A stretch of DNA of 64,000 bases from Moraxellaceae bacterium (GTDB lineage: Bacteria; Pseudomonadota; Gammaproteobacteria; Burkholderiales; Rhodocyclaceae): assembly GCA_031119205.1 (NCBI GenBank), contig JAVHYF010000002.1:1-64000 (forward strand), given 5' to 3'. Below are positions 33,482 to 43,711 of the stretch, one piece after another. The notes beneath the pieces are model-generated. The model was not told the origin of the DNA. It made no database searches and worked only from the letters and a program-made list of their open reading frames with translations. Positions within the stretch are counted from its first letter, which is position 1. Each line of letters starts with the position of its first letter. Position numbers and translations under genes: made by a program.

Positions 33482-34391
33482 GGCTCGCCAGCTCCAGGAT
33501 GCGCAGGCACAGTTGTTCGAAACTCATGCCGGCGGCACGTGCAGACATCGGCACCAGCGAATGCCCGGTCATGCCGGGCGCAGTGTTCATCTCCAGCAGG
33601 TAGGGCTTGCCATCGCGCAGCATCAGGTCGGCACGGCCCCAGCCGCGGCAGCCCAACGCCTGGGCGGCGCGCAGGATCAGCGCCTGGAACTCGGCCTCCT
33701 GCTCAACCGGCAGGCCGCTCGGGCAGTGGTACTGCACGACGTCGGTGAAGTACTTGTTCTGGTAGTCGTAGTTGCCACCCGGCGCGACGATGCGCACCAG
33801 CGGCAAGGCCTGGTCGCCGAGGAAGGGTGCAGTCAGCTCCTCGCCATCGACGAACTCCTCGGCGATGACCAGGCTGTCGTAGCGCGCCGCCAGTTCCCAG
33901 GCAGCCTTCAGCTGCCCGGCTTCGGTCACCTTGGTGGCGCCGACGCTGGAGCCTTCATGCACCGGCTTCACGAAAATCGGCAGGCCGAGTTCGCGGGCGA
34001 CGTCATCCCAGTTGGTGTCGGCGTAGAGGATACGGAAGCGCGGCGTCGGCAGGCCGGCGGCGATCCACACCAGCTTGGTGCGCCACTTGTCCATCGAGAT
34101 GGCCGAAGCCATCACGCCACTGCCGGTATAGGGGATGCCCATCCACTGCAGGGCGCCCTGCAGCGAGCCGTCCTCACCACCGCGACCATGCAGCGCGACG
34201 AAGGCGCGCTCGAAGCCGTCGGCCTTCAGCTCTGCCAGCGGACGCTTGGCGGGGTCGAAGGCATGCGCGTCGACGCCCTGCGACTGCAGCGCAGCCAGCA
34301 CAGCACCGCCCGACATCAGCGAGACCTCGCGTTCCGCCGAATGACCGCCCATCAGGACCGCGACTTTTCCGAATTTCTGCGTCTGGCTCAT
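33474..34391 (-). CDS. ddlB: D-alanine--D-alanine ligase
   Basis: An ATP-grasp enzyme making D-Ala-D-Ala for the lipid II stem peptide. ATG 34391 gives 305 residues, the usual length, starting [20 protein letters not shown] at 34403 overlapping the murC stop (GTGA) is an alternative; neither has an ideally spaced ribosome site. Motifs: [34 protein letters not shown], and the metal site [13 protein letters not shown]. Confidence 0.96.
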   Translation of the reverse strand: MSQTQKFGKVAVLMGGHSAEREVSLMSGGAVLAALQSQGVDAHAFDPAKRPLAELKADGFERAFVALHGRGGEDGSLQGALQWMGIPYTGSGVMASAISMDKWRTKLVWIAAGLPTPRFRILYADTNWDDVARELGLPIFVKPVHEGSSVGATKVTEAGQLKAAWELAARYDSLVIAEEFVDGEELTAPFLGDQALPLVRIVAPGGNYDYQNKYFTDVVQYHCPSGLPVEQEAEFQALILRAAQALGCRGWGRADLMLRDGKPYLLEMNTAPGMTGHSLVPMSARAAGMSFEQLCLRILELASLD

Positions 34392-34399
34392 CTCGTGTC

Positions 34400-35794
34400 T
34401 CACGCTTCCGCACTGGCCAGCTTGCCAGGCACGCCACCGATGGAACCGGCACCCATGGTCAGCACCACGTCACCGTCCTGGGCCACTTCCAGGATGCGGG
34501 CCGGCAACTCGGCCACGTCTTCCACGAACACCGGCTCGACCTTGCCCGCGACGCGCAGCGCACGCGCCAGCGAGCGACCGTCCGCCGCCACCAGCGGCGC
34601 TTCGCCCGCGGAATACACCTCGCCGAGGACCAGTGCATCCACGGTGCCCAGCACCCGGACGAAGTCCTCGAAGCAGTCACGGGTACGCGTGTAGCGATGC
34701 GGCTGGAAAGCCAGCACCAGGCGGCGGCCCGGATAGGCGCCGCGGGCGGCAGCCAGCGTCGCCGCCATTTCCACCGGGTGGTGGCCGTAGTCGTCGATCA
34801 GCGTGAAGTTACCGCCGGCCGGCAGGCTCACTTCGCCATAGCGCTGGAAGCGACGGCCCACGCCGTGGAACTCGGCCAGCGCCTTGCAGATGGCCTCATC
34901 GCTGACGCCCAGCTCAGTCGCTACGGCAATCGCGGCCAGCGCGTTCTGCACGTTGTGCACACCGGGCAGGTTCAGCACCACCTGCATGCGCGTCACTTCA
35001 CCGTTGCGACGCACACAGTCGAAGTGCATCTGGGTGCCGACGGCGCGCACGTTCTCGGCGCGCACCTGCGCATCCTCGGCCAGGCCGTAGCGCACGATCT
35101 GCTTGGACACGAAGGGAATGATCTCGCGCACATGCGGATCGTCCACGCACAGCACGGCCACGCCGTAGAACGGCAGGCGGTGCAGGAAATCCACGAAGGA
35201 CTGGCGCAGCTTCGCGAAGTCGTGTCCGTAGGTCTCCATGTGGTCGGCGTCGATGTTGGTGACGACCGAGACCACGGGGCTCAGGAACAGGAAGGAAGCA
35301 TCCGACTCGTCGGCCTCGGCCACGAGGAATTCACCGGTACCCAGCCGCGCATTGGCGCCCGCGGAATTGAGGCGGCCACCGATCACGAAGGTCGGGTCCA
35401 GGTTTCCTTCGGCGAGGATGCTGGCCACCAGGCTGGTGGTCGTGGTCTTGCCGTGCGTACCGGCAATCGCCACGCCCTGCTTCAGGCGCATCAGCTCGGC
35501 CAGCATCTGGGCGCGCGGCACCACCGGCAACTGGCGGCGGCGCGCCTCGATGACCTCGGGGTTGTCACCACGCACGGCGGTGGAGGTCACGATGGCATCG
35601 GCCTCCTGCACGTTGGCGGCATCGTGGCCGATATGGACGCGCACACCCAGCGCCTCGAGACGACGCGTGGTGGCGCTGGCCGCGAGGTCGGAACCGCTGA
35701 CGGTGAAGCCCTGGTTGGCGAGCACTTCGGCAATGCCGCTCATGCCGGCGCCACCGACGCCAACGAAATGGATGTGACGGACCTTGTGCTTCAT
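34400..35794 (-). CDS. murC: UDP-N-acetylmuramate--L-alanine ligase
   Basis: Mur ligase adding L-Ala to UDP-MurNAc, 464 residues from ATG 35794 (GGAGG upstream). The N-terminal [14 protein letters not shown] Rossmann motif, the ATP site GTHGKTTTT and the [11 protein letters not shown] motif are all present. The longer frame upstream lacks family sequence. It is preceded by a 260-base gap after murG, the largest gap inside the cluster. Confidence 0.97.
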   Translation of the reverse strand: MKHKVRHIHFVGVGGAGMSGIAEVLANQGFTVSGSDLAASATTRRLEALGVRVHIGHDAANVQEADAIVTSTAVRGDNPEVIEARRRQLPVVPRAQMLAELMRLKQGVAIAGTHGKTTTTSLVASILAEGNLDPTFVIGGRLNSAGANARLGTGEFLVAEADESDASFLFLSPVVSVVTNIDADHMETYGHDFAKLRQSFVDFLHRLPFYGVAVLCVDDPHVREIIPFVSKQIVRYGLAEDAQVRAENVRAVGTQMHFDCVRRNGEVTRMQVVLNLPGVHNVQNALAAIAVATELGVSDEAICKALAEFHGVGRRFQRYGEVSLPAGGNFTLIDDYGHHPVEMAATLAAARGAYPGRRLVLAFQPHRYTRTRDCFEDFVRVLGTVDALVLGEVYSAGEAPLVAADGRSLARALRVAGKVEPVFVEDVAELPARILEVAQDGDVVLTMGAGSIGGVPGKLASAEA

Positions 35795-36053
35795 GCGCGG
35801 CCTCCGCTGAGGGCGCACGACGGGAAAACTGCTGCGGACATGTTCGGATCTTGGGACAGGACTGAGGCGGATTTGCCGGCACCCGCGATACGCAGGCCGG
35901 CAAGGCATTTCGCGCGCACGCGCGAGCGGGCCGCAGTGTTGCAGAAATCGTCGGCCAGTTCACGTCTTGACGCTGCGCGACCGACGCTCTCCACGGCCTG
36001 CCTGCTGGCTGAGCGGCCGGCCGGAATATTTTCGGTTCCGGACTCGAATCCGC
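35795..36053 (-). other. Unassigned gap between murG and murC
   Basis: About 260 bases in a cluster whose other genes overlap or touch. The only frames are low-complexity and look like chance ORFs. I see no well-matched promoter or terminator. It may hold a weak internal promoter for murC-ddlB-fts. Confidence 0.45.
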
Positions 36054-37115
36054 TCATGGCTTCACCAACCCTTCGCAAATGCTCGCCACAGCCTCGGCTG
36101 CCGTGGGCCGCGATTGCGCCCGGGCGGCCTGCGCCATCTCCAGCAGACGTGCGCGGTCCAGGTCGCCAAGCAGGCGCGCGAGCCGCGCGGGGCTCAGTTC
36201 GGTTTGCGGCAACAGGACGGCCGCCCCGTGCTCCGACAGGAAGCGCGCGTTGCCGGTCTGGTGGTCGTCCACCGCATGCGGGAAGGGCACCAGCACGCTA
36301 CCGATGCCGGCGGCCGCCAGCTCGGCGACGGTCAGCGCGCCGGAACGGCAGATCACGAGATCCGCCTCGGCGTAGCGCTCGGCCATGTTCTTGATGAAGG
36401 ACACCAGTTCGCCTTCTACCCCTGCGCGAGCGTAAGCCTGCTGCAGGATGGGCAACTGCTTCTCGCCGGACTGATGCACCACCAGCGGACGCTGCGCCGG
36501 CGGCAGCAAGGCCAGTGCTTTCGGCACCGCTTCGTTCAGCGCCTGCGCTCCCAGCGAGCCACCGACTACCAGCACCCGCAAAGGACCGCTACGGCCGGCG
36601 AATCGCTCGGCGGGAGCAGGCAAGGCGGCGATGTCGACGCGCACCGGGTTGCCCACCCACTGCGCATCCTTCAGCACGTCGGGGAATCCGCTGACGATGC
36701 GGTCTGCCACGGCAGCCAGCACGCGATTGGCCAGCCCCGCCACAGAGTTCTGTTCATGGACGACGAGTGGCCGGCCGACCAGCACCGCCATCATGCCGCC
36801 CGGAAAGGTAACGTAGCCTCCCATGCCGAGCACCACGTCGGGGCGCACACGACGCAGCGCGCAGAGGGCTTGCCAGAAGCCACGCAACAGGTTGACCGGC
36901 AGCAACAGCATGCGCAGCAGACCCTTGCCACGCAGCGCGGAGAACTGCACCCAGGCCACTTCGTAGCCCTGTTGCGGAACGATGCGGGCTTCCATGCCCT
37001 CGGCGTTGCCCAGCCAGGCCACGGACCAGCCACGGGAACGCAGGGCTTCGGCGACGGCAATGCCAGGGTAGATGTGCCCGCCAGTCCCACCCGCCATGAC
37101 GAGCAACTTGGGCAT
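36054..37115 (-). CDS. murG: UDP-GlcNAc transferase MurG (lipid II synthase)
   Basis: A GT-B glycosyltransferase of 353 residues that adds GlcNAc to lipid I on the inner face of the membrane. ATG 37115 shares a base with the ftsW stop (TGATG), with GGAGGGGG upstream. N-terminal glycine motif MAGGTGGHIYPGIAVAEALR; C-terminal nucleotide site near QTGNARFLSEHGAAVLLPQ. Confidence 0.97.
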   Translation of the reverse strand: MPKLLVMAGGTGGHIYPGIAVAEALRSRGWSVAWLGNAEGMEARIVPQQGYEVAWVQFSALRGKGLLRMLLLPVNLLRGFWQALCALRRVRPDVVLGMGGYVTFPGGMMAVLVGRPLVVHEQNSVAGLANRVLAAVADRIVSGFPDVLKDAQWVGNPVRVDIAALPAPAERFAGRSGPLRVLVVGGSLGAQALNEAVPKALALLPPAQRPLVVHQSGEKQLPILQQAYARAGVEGELVSFIKNMAERYAEADLVICRSGALTVAELAAAGIGSVLVPFPHAVDDHQTGNARFLSEHGAAVLLPQTELSPARLARLLGDLDRARLLEMAQAARAQSRPTAAEAVASICEGLVKP

Positions 37116-38356
37116 CAGGCGCCCCCTCCTCGCATGACCTGTCGATTCTCCCAATCAATGCGGAGAAGAATCCCCAGCGCGATGCAGTTGGCGACGATGC
37201 CGGAGCCACCGAAACTCATCAGCGGCAGGGTCAGGCCCTTGGTCGGCAGCAGGCCCATGTTCACGCCCATGTTGATGAAGGACTGCACCCCGATCCACAG
37301 GCCGATGCCCTGGGCGACGAGACCGGCGAAGAAACGATCGATGTGAAGCGCCTGACGACCGATGGCGAAGGCGCGTTGCACGAGGACGGCAAAGAGGACC
37401 ACCACAGTCATCACGCCGGCGAAGCCGAGTTCCTCCGCCACCACGGCGAGGATGAAGTCGGTATGTGCTTCCGGCAGGTAGAACAGCTTCTCGACGCTGG
37501 CGCCGAGACCGACGCCGAACCATTCGCCACGGCCGAAGGCGATCAGCGCATGGGTGAGCTGGTAGCCACTGGTGAGTTCGTTCTTCCAGGGGTCGACGAA
37601 GTTCACCAGGCGCTCGAGTCGATAAGGCGACGTGATCGCCAGCACCGCGAAACCCAGCAGGGCGACGACCAGCAGCAAAGCGAAGATGCGTGCGTTGAGG
37701 CCGCCGAGGAACAGGATGCCGAAGGCGATGCAGGTGATGACGACGAAGGCGCCGAAATCGGGCTCGCGCAGCAACAGCGCGCCCACCAGCAGCACCACGC
37801 CGGCCATGGGCAGGAAGGCGCGCTTGAAGCTGGACATGTCGGGCAGCTTGCGCACCGTGTAATCCGCGGCGTAGAGCGCGACGAAGACCTTCATCAACTC
37901 GGAAGGCTGCATATTGATCGGGCCCAGGCCGATCCAGCGCCGGGCGCCGTTCACCTCCTTGCCGATACCGGGAATCAGCACCAGCACCAGCAGCACGATG
38001 CCGATGAAGAACAGGGTCGGCGCCAGTTGCTGCCAGATGCGCACCGGCATCTGGAAGGCCGCCGTGCCGGCCACCACGCCGATCGTCAGGAACACCGCAT
38101 GACGCAACAGGAAAAAGTGCGACTGGTGGCCGGACAGGCGACTGCCTTCGGCGAACGCGATCGACGACGAATAGACCATCACCAGACCGAACAGCAGCAG
38201 CGCACTCGCGGACCAGAACAACAGTGCGTCGAGCTCGCGCTCCTGATGGCTGGCACCGCCGAGTCGGCCCACCGCGCGATGGGTCGCGCGATTGTCGAAG
38301 GCGCCGACATTGCGGCGCCAGTCGTTGAACTGGTTGAACAGTGACAGCGCCTTCAT
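37115..38356 (-). CDS. ftsW: Lipid II polymerase / division protein FtsW
   Basis: A SEDS-family glycosyltransferase of 413 residues with about ten membrane helices. Recognisable stretches are NGARRWIGLGPINMQPSEL and SFGGSGIVANCIALGILLRI. ATG 38356 overlaps the murD stop as ATGA. It works with FtsI, encoded upstream, in septal peptidoglycan synthesis. Confidence 0.97.
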   Translation of the reverse strand: MKALSLFNQFNDWRRNVGAFDNRATHRAVGRLGGASHQERELDALLFWSASALLLFGLVMVYSSSIAFAEGSRLSGHQSHFFLLRHAVFLTIGVVAGTAAFQMPVRIWQQLAPTLFFIGIVLLVLVLIPGIGKEVNGARRWIGLGPINMQPSELMKVFVALYAADYTVRKLPDMSSFKRAFLPMAGVVLLVGALLLREPDFGAFVVITCIAFGILFLGGLNARIFALLLVVALLGFAVLAITSPYRLERLVNFVDPWKNELTSGYQLTHALIAFGRGEWFGVGLGASVEKLFYLPEAHTDFILAVVAEELGFAGVMTVVVLFAVLVQRAFAIGRQALHIDRFFAGLVAQGIGLWIGVQSFINMGVNMGLLPTKGLTLPLMSFGGSGIVANCIALGILLRIDWENRQVMRGGGA

Positions 38357-39714
38357 GCGCGCTCCACTCCCGGTAGCGCCCACACCGCTTCGCAGAAGAC
38401 CTGCGCGCGGTGGGCATAGTTACGGAACATGTCGAAGCTGGCACAGGCCGGCGACAACAACACGGCGTCGCCCGCCTGCGCCACGGCACTGGCGGCACGG
38501 ACGGCATCGGCCATGTCGCTGCCATGCAGGACCTTCACTTCGCTGCCGGCCACGGCGGACTGGATCAACGGTGCATCGCGACCGATCAGTACCAGCGCGC
38601 GTGCGTGCTGCGCGAGCGCCGGCGCCAGCGGCGCGAAATCCTGCCCCTTGCCGTCGCCACCGGCGATCAGCACCACCGGGCGGCCCATGCCCTGCACGGC
38701 AGCCAGGGTGGCGCCCACGTTGGTGCCCTTGGAGTCGTCGAAGAACTCCACCCCATCACCCCGACGCGCGATCCGCTCGACGCGATGCGGCAGGCCGCGG
38801 AATTCGCGCAGGGCCCGGATCAGGGCTGCACGCGGCAGGTCGATGGCTTCGCAGAGCGCGAGTGCGGCCAGCGCGTTGGCCACGTTGTGCTGACCGGCGA
38901 GCTGCAGTTCGGAAGCTGCCATCAGCGCCTCGCCACCGCGCGCCAGCCAGCCGTCGCGTACGCCATAGTCCGCGCCGGCCGGAGCATCCAGGCCGAAACT
39001 GACTACGCGGCGACCCGCAAGCGCCATGTCGTGCACGAGGGCGTCGTCACGGTTCAGCACCTGCACGCCATCACCCGCAAAGATGCGGGTCTTGGCACCG
39101 GCATAGGTCTGCAGATTGCCGTGGCGGTCGAGGTGATCGTCGCTGACATTCAGCACGGTCGAGGCATCCGGGCGCAGCGAAGCCGTGCTCTCCAGCTGGA
39201 AGCTGGACAGCTCCAGTACCCACACATCCGGCAGGCACTTGCCATCGATACGACGCATCAGTTCGGTCAGGGCCGAGGGCGAGATGTTGCCCGCCACGGC
39301 AGCGTCCAGCCCACAGGCCCGCACCAGCTCGCCGGTCAGGGTGGTCGTCGTGGTCTTGCCGTTGGTGCCAGTGATGGCCAGCAGCTTCGCCGGCTTATCC
39401 AGTGTCGGCAGGGCCTGCGCGAAGAGTTCGATCTCCCCCACCACCGGTACGCCCAGGGTGCGCGCCTTGCGCACGAGCGGTTCGTCGATGGACAGGCCCG
39501 GGCTGAGCGCCACCTGGCTGACGCCATCGAGCAGGCTGTCGCTGAAGGGGCCGGCGTGCAATGTCGCGGCCGGCACGCTGGTTTGCAGATCCTCGACACC
39601 CGGCGGTTGCGCGCGCGAGTCGGCGACACGCAGGGCGTGCCCCTGACGCGACAGCCAGCGGGCCATCGCCAGCCCGCTTTCGCCCAGTCCGAGAATCAGT
39701 GTCAGCGCCTGCAT
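38353..39714 (-). CDS. murD: UDP-MurNAc-L-Ala--D-glutamate ligase
   Basis: Mur ligase adding D-Glu, 453 residues. The N-terminal LILGLGESGLAMARWL, ATP site TGTNGKTTTTTL and VLNVSDDHLDRHGN are typical. The gap to mraY is about 22 bases. Confidence 0.97.
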   Translation of the reverse strand: MQALTLILGLGESGLAMARWLSRQGHALRVADSRAQPPGVEDLQTSVPAATLHAGPFSDSLLDGVSQVALSPGLSIDEPLVRKARTLGVPVVGEIELFAQALPTLDKPAKLLAITGTNGKTTTTTLTGELVRACGLDAAVAGNISPSALTELMRRIDGKCLPDVWVLELSSFQLESTASLRPDASTVLNVSDDHLDRHGNLQTYAGAKTRIFAGDGVQVLNRDDALVHDMALAGRRVVSFGLDAPAGADYGVRDGWLARGGEALMAASELQLAGQHNVANALAALALCEAIDLPRAALIRALREFRGLPHRVERIARRGDGVEFFDDSKGTNVGATLAAVQGMGRPVVLIAGGDGKGQDFAPLAPALAQHARALVLIGRDAPLIQSAVAGSEVKVLHGSDMADAVRAASAVAQAGDAVLLSPACASFDMFRNYAHRAQVFCEAVWALPGVERA

Positions 39715-39736
39715 GTGCGTTTATGCGTGGTGGGTG

Positions 39737-40825
39737 TCAGCGCAGCTTGAGGGTGGAGAGACCGAACAGCACCAGCATCAGGGTGATGATCCAGAAGCGC
39801 ACGACCACCTGCGTTTCCTTCCAGCCACCCAGCTCGTAGTGGTGGTGCAGCGGCGCCATGCGGAATATGCGCTTGCCGCCGGTCCACTTGAAGTACGCGA
39901 CCTGCAGCATCACGGACAGGGTCTCGGCAACAAACAGGCCACCCATGATGAACAGCACGACCTCCTGCCGCACGATCACCGCGATGCAGCCCATCGCCGC
40001 ACCCAGCGCCAGCGCGCCGACGTCGCCCATGAAGACTTCCGCCGGGTAGGCGTTGAACCACAGGAAGCCCAGACCCGCGCCACAGATGGCGCCGCACAGC
40101 ACCGCCAGCTCGCCGGCACCTTCGATGTAGGGCACGCCCAGGTACTTCGAGAAACCGACATGGCCCGCCACGTAGGCGAAGATCGCCAGCGCGGCGGTGA
40201 CCATCACGGTGGGCATGATCGCCAGGCCATCGAGGCCGTCAGTGAGGTTCACCGCGTGGCTGGTGCCGTTGATGGTGAAATAGGTCAGCGCGATGAAGCC
40301 GAATACACCCAGCGGATAGGCCACCGACTTGAAGAAGGGCACGATCAACTCGGTCTGCGCCGGAAAGTCGGCACTGAAGCCGAGGTAGATCGCCGCGGCA
40401 CCGGCGATCAGCGAGGTCCAGAAGTACTTCCAGCGCGAGGCGAGGCCCTTGGGGTCGCGATGCACGACCTTGCGCCAGTCGTCCACCCAGCCCACCGCGC
40501 CGAAGCCGAGGGTCACGAACAGCACGACCCATACGTAGCGGTTATCGAGGTTGCCCCACAGCAGGATGGTGATCGCCACCGCGATGAGGATCAGCGCGCC
40601 ACCCATAGTGGGCGTGCCGGCTTTGGCAAGGTGCGACTTGGGGCCGTCATCGCGCACTGCCTGGCCGATCTTCTTGGCGGCCAGCCAGCGGATCACGCCT
40701 GGCCCGAAGATGAAGGAGATGACCAGCGCGGTCAGCGCCGCCAGCATCGTGCGCAGCGTGATGTAGCCGAACACGTTGAAGGCACGGATGTCCTGGCCAA
40801 GCCAGAGGGCGAGTTCGAGCAGCAT
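39737..40825 (-). CDS. mraY: Phospho-MurNAc-pentapeptide transferase MraY
   Basis: A ten-helix membrane enzyme forming lipid I from UDP-MurNAc-pentapeptide and undecaprenyl phosphate, 362 residues from ATG 40825. Catalytic motifs [15 protein letters not shown] and [15 protein letters not shown] are present. It sits four bases after the murF stop. Confidence 0.97.
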   Translation of the reverse strand: MLLELALWLGQDIRAFNVFGYITLRTMLAALTALVISFIFGPGVIRWLAAKKIGQAVRDDGPKSHLAKAGTPTMGGALILIAVAITILLWGNLDNRYVWVVLFVTLGFGAVGWVDDWRKVVHRDPKGLASRWKYFWTSLIAGAAAIYLGFSADFPAQTELIVPFFKSVAYPLGVFGFIALTYFTINGTSHAVNLTDGLDGLAIMPTVMVTAALAIFAYVAGHVGFSKYLGVPYIEGAGELAVLCGAICGAGLGFLWFNAYPAEVFMGDVGALALGAAMGCIAVIVRQEVVLFIMGGLFVAETLSVMLQVAYFKWTGGKRIFRMAPLHHHYELGGWKETQVVVRFWIITLMLVLFGLSTLKLR

Positions 40826-40829
40826 GTAT

Positions 40830-42206
40830 CTAGTTCTTCGTTTCGGTTGTGGGGAGGGCCACCGCATCGGCGACTCGCTCCATGCGCATGAAGCGCGAAC
40901 CCTTCACCAGCACCACCACGTCCGGCTTGAGCATCGGACGCAGTGCGGTCACCAGTTCGTCGACGCTGGCGAAGTGCTCGCCACCGACGCCGAAGTTACG
41001 AGCCGCCAGCGCGCTCTGATCACCCAGAGCCAGCAACTGGTCCACACCCTGGCTCTTGGCGTAGCCGCCGACTTCGTCGTGGTATTGCGCGCTCATCTCG
41101 CCGATCTCGCCCATGTCACCCAGCACGAGGATCTTGCGCCCCGCCGCTGAACCGAGCACATCGATGCCGGCACGCACGGAATCCGGATTGGCGTTGTAGG
41201 TATCGTCGAGCAGCACTGCACCACCGTTGGCGGCGCGGATCTGCAGGCGCCCCTTGGCGCCGCCGAATCCCTCCAGCCCGGCGACGACAGCGGCCAGCGG
41301 CACGCCGGCAGCCAGCGTGGTCGCTGCAGCAGCCAGTGCGTTGCGCACGTTGTGCACGCCCGGCACGCGCAGCGCGATGCTCGCCTCGCCGGCCGGAGAA
41401 CGCAGTGCGATGCGGCTGCCGAAATTCATCGGTTCGTGCGTGGCAGTCACATCGGCATCCGGCGTCAGTCCGAAGGTGACGATGCGACGCGGGCCCGCCA
41501 GCTGCCGCCACAACGCAGCATGCGTGTCGTCGGCGTTGATCGCTGCGATGCCCTGCGCATCCAGCGCACCGAAGATGGCGCCCTTCTCGGTCGCCACGGC
41601 AGCCAGTTCGCCCATTCCCGCCAAGTGGGCGCGCTGGGCGTTGGTCACCACGGCCACGCCCGGCGCGGCCAGGCTGGCAAGGTAGCCGATTTCGCCGGGA
41701 CGGTTCATGCCCATCTCGAACACCGCCGCGCGATGGCCGGCGGTCAGGCGCAGCAGCATCTGCGGCAGGCCGATGTCATTGTTCAGATTGCCCTGGGTAG
41801 CCAGCACCGCGCCCTCGCCCGGCCAGGCGGCGCGCAGGATCGCAGCGCACATTTCCTTGACCGTCGTCTTGCCGTTGCTACCGGTTACGCCGATGACCGG
41901 CAGGCTGAATTTGCGACGCCAGTGCGCGGCAAGGCGGCCCAGCGCAAGCCGCGTGTTGTCGACCTTCAGCAGCGGGAAACCGGGGGGCGCTTCCACGGCG
42001 ATGTCACGCTCGACCATCGCCGCTGCGGCGCCAGCCTCGGCCGCCTGGGCGATGAAACTATGGCCGTCGAAGCGCTCGCCGCGCAGCGCGACGAACAGGG
42101 TGCGCGCCAGCACACCGCGGGTGTCGGTGCCGACATCCTCGAAGCTGTCGTCGCTACCGGTCAGCACGCCGCCCGTGGCTTGCGCGGCTTCGATGAGATT
42201 CATCAT
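40830..42206 (-). CDS. murF: UDP-MurNAc-tripeptide--D-Ala-D-Ala ligase
   Basis: Mur ligase adding the D-Ala-D-Ala dipeptide, 458 residues. ATP site [13 protein letters not shown], and [16 protein letters not shown] further on. ATG 42206 overlaps the murE stop as ATGA, with CAGGAG eight bases upstream. Confidence 0.97.
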   Translation of the reverse strand: MMNLIEAAQATGGVLTGSDDSFEDVGTDTRGVLARTLFVALRGERFDGHSFIAQAAEAGAAAAMVERDIAVEAPPGFPLLKVDNTRLALGRLAAHWRRKFSLPVIGVTGSNGKTTVKEMCAAILRAAWPGEGAVLATQGNLNNDIGLPQMLLRLTAGHRAAVFEMGMNRPGEIGYLASLAAPGVAVVTNAQRAHLAGMGELAAVATEKGAIFGALDAQGIAAINADDTHAALWRQLAGPRRIVTFGLTPDADVTATHEPMNFGSRIALRSPAGEASIALRVPGVHNVRNALAAAATTLAAGVPLAAVVAGLEGFGGAKGRLQIRAANGGAVLLDDTYNANPDSVRAGIDVLGSAAGRKILVLGDMGEIGEMSAQYHDEVGGYAKSQGVDQLLALGDQSALAARNFGVGGEHFASVDELVTALRPMLKPDVVVLVKGSRFMRMERVADAVALPTTETKN

Positions 42207-43711
42207 GGACGCTGCTCCTGGGCGCGGTTCCAGGCCGCCAGGGCCCCACGCGCCTGCTCGACGTCGCTGAAATGGGTGCGCTCGCCGCGCACCTCCTGGT
42301 AGTTCTCGTGGCCCTTGCCGGCGATCAGGATCACATCGTTGGCGTCCGCGCCGGCGATGGTGCTGCGGATCGCCTCGCTGCGGTCTTCGACGACCAGTGC
42401 ATCCGGAGCGCCCTTCAGCACCGCATCGATGATCGCGCGCGGGTCTTCACTGCGCGGGTTGTCACTGGTCACCACGACGCGCTGCGACAGGCGTGCCGCC
42501 ACGTCGCCCATCAACGGGCGCTTGCCGGGATCACGGTCACCACCGCAACCGAAGACGCACACCAGGCTGCCGTTGCGCGACATCGCGGTGTGGCGCAGTG
42601 CGAGCAGCGCCTGTTCGAGTGCATCCGGCGTGTGGGCGTAGTCGACCACCACCAGCGGCTCACCGACGCCACCGACGGTCTGCATACGGCCTTCCGGCGG
42701 AGTCAGGTCGCCGGCCGTGTCGACGGCCTGTTGCAGGGTATATCCCGCCTGCATCAGTACTGCGACGACGGCCAGCAGGTTGGAGACGTTGAACTGCCCC
42801 ACCAGTGCAACGGCGACCTCCGCGCGCTGGTCGCCACAGACGACCGTGAAGCGCAGGCCGGTAGGCGTCGTGCGCAGGTGCTCTGCCACCAGCACGCGGG
42901 AAGACGGTGCGGCCAGGGCGTTGTCCGGAATCAGGGTGTAGCCGACGACCTCGATGCCACGTCCTTGCAGGCGGCGCGCCAGCGACACGCCCATCAAGTC
43001 GTCAAGGTTTAGCACCACGGTCTTCAGCTCGGGGCGGTCGAACAGCTTCGACTTGGCCGCGGCGTAGCGCTCCATGGTCTGGTGGTAGTCGAGATGGTCG
43101 CGGGTCAGATTGGTCAGCACCGCGATGTCGATGCGGCAACCGTTGATGCGTCCCTGGTCGAGCCCGATGGACGACACTTCCATCGCCACCGCCTGTGCGC
43201 CTTCGGCACGGAAGCGGGCCAGTTGCTCCTGCAGCAGGATGGCATCCGGCGTGGTGTTGGACGACGGGTTCAGGCGACCGGGAAAGCCCATGCCCAGCGT
43301 GCCGATGACCGCGCATTTCTTGCCCAGCACACCGAAGGCGCGGGCCAGCCACTGCGTTACCGAGGTCTTGCCGTTGGTGCCCGTCACACCGACGGTCAAC
43401 ATGTGTTCGCTGGGGCGGCCGAATACCTCGTCGGCCACCTCGCCCGCCATCCAGCGCAACTGGTCCACCGGCACATTGGGCACGTTCAGGCTGGCGTCCC
43501 ACTCGTAGCCGTCACGCTCCCACAGCACGGCAACCGCGCCACGCTCCACTGCGTCAGCAATGAAGCGGCGGCCGTCGACTGCATGGCCGGGATAGGCCAG
43601 GAAGACATCGCCGGGCCTGACCATGCGCGAATCCGCACAGACGCGCTTCGGCACGATGCCTTCGGCGTGCAGCAGGTTCAGCAGGGCACTGGCGAGCGAC
43701 GGGTTCTGCAT
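42203..43711 (-). CDS. murE: UDP-MurNAc-L-Ala-D-Glu--diaminopimelate ligase
   Basis: About 502 residues from ATG 43711, which shares a base with the ftsI stop (TGATG); a GTG one codon earlier is possible. GGAGA lies nine bases upstream. ATP site VTGTNGKTSVTQWL; the DNPRSEDP motif near the C-terminus marks the meso-diaminopimelate type, consistent with a Gram-negative wall. Confidence 0.97.
   Translation of the reverse strand: MQNPSLASALLNLLHAEGIVPKRVCADSRMVRPGDVFLAYPGHAVDGRRFIADAVERGAVAVLWERDGYEWDASLNVPNVPVDQLRWMAGEVADEVFGRPSEHMLTVGVTGTNGKTSVTQWLARAFGVLGKKCAVIGTLGMGFPGRLNPSSNTTPDAILLQEQLARFRAEGAQAVAMEVSSIGLDQGRINGCRIDIAVLTNLTRDHLDYHQTMERYAAAKSKLFDRPELKTVVLNLDDLMGVSLARRLQGRGIEVVGYTLIPDNALAAPSSRVLVAEHLRTTPTGLRFTVVCGDQRAEVAVALVGQFNVSNLLAVVAVLMQAGYTLQQAVDTAGDLTPPEGRMQTVGGVGEPLVVVDYAHTPDALEQALLALRHTAMSRNGSLVCVFGCGGDRDPGKRPLMGDVAARLSQRVVVTSDNPRSEDPRAIIDAVLKGAPDALVVEDRSEAIRSTIAGADANDVILIAGKGHENYQEVRGERTHFSDVEQARGALAAWNRAQEQRP

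Noticed and set aside
35791-36078. A 95-codon frame in the murG-murC gap
   Set aside because: Low complexity, no ribosome site and it overlaps the family start of murC.
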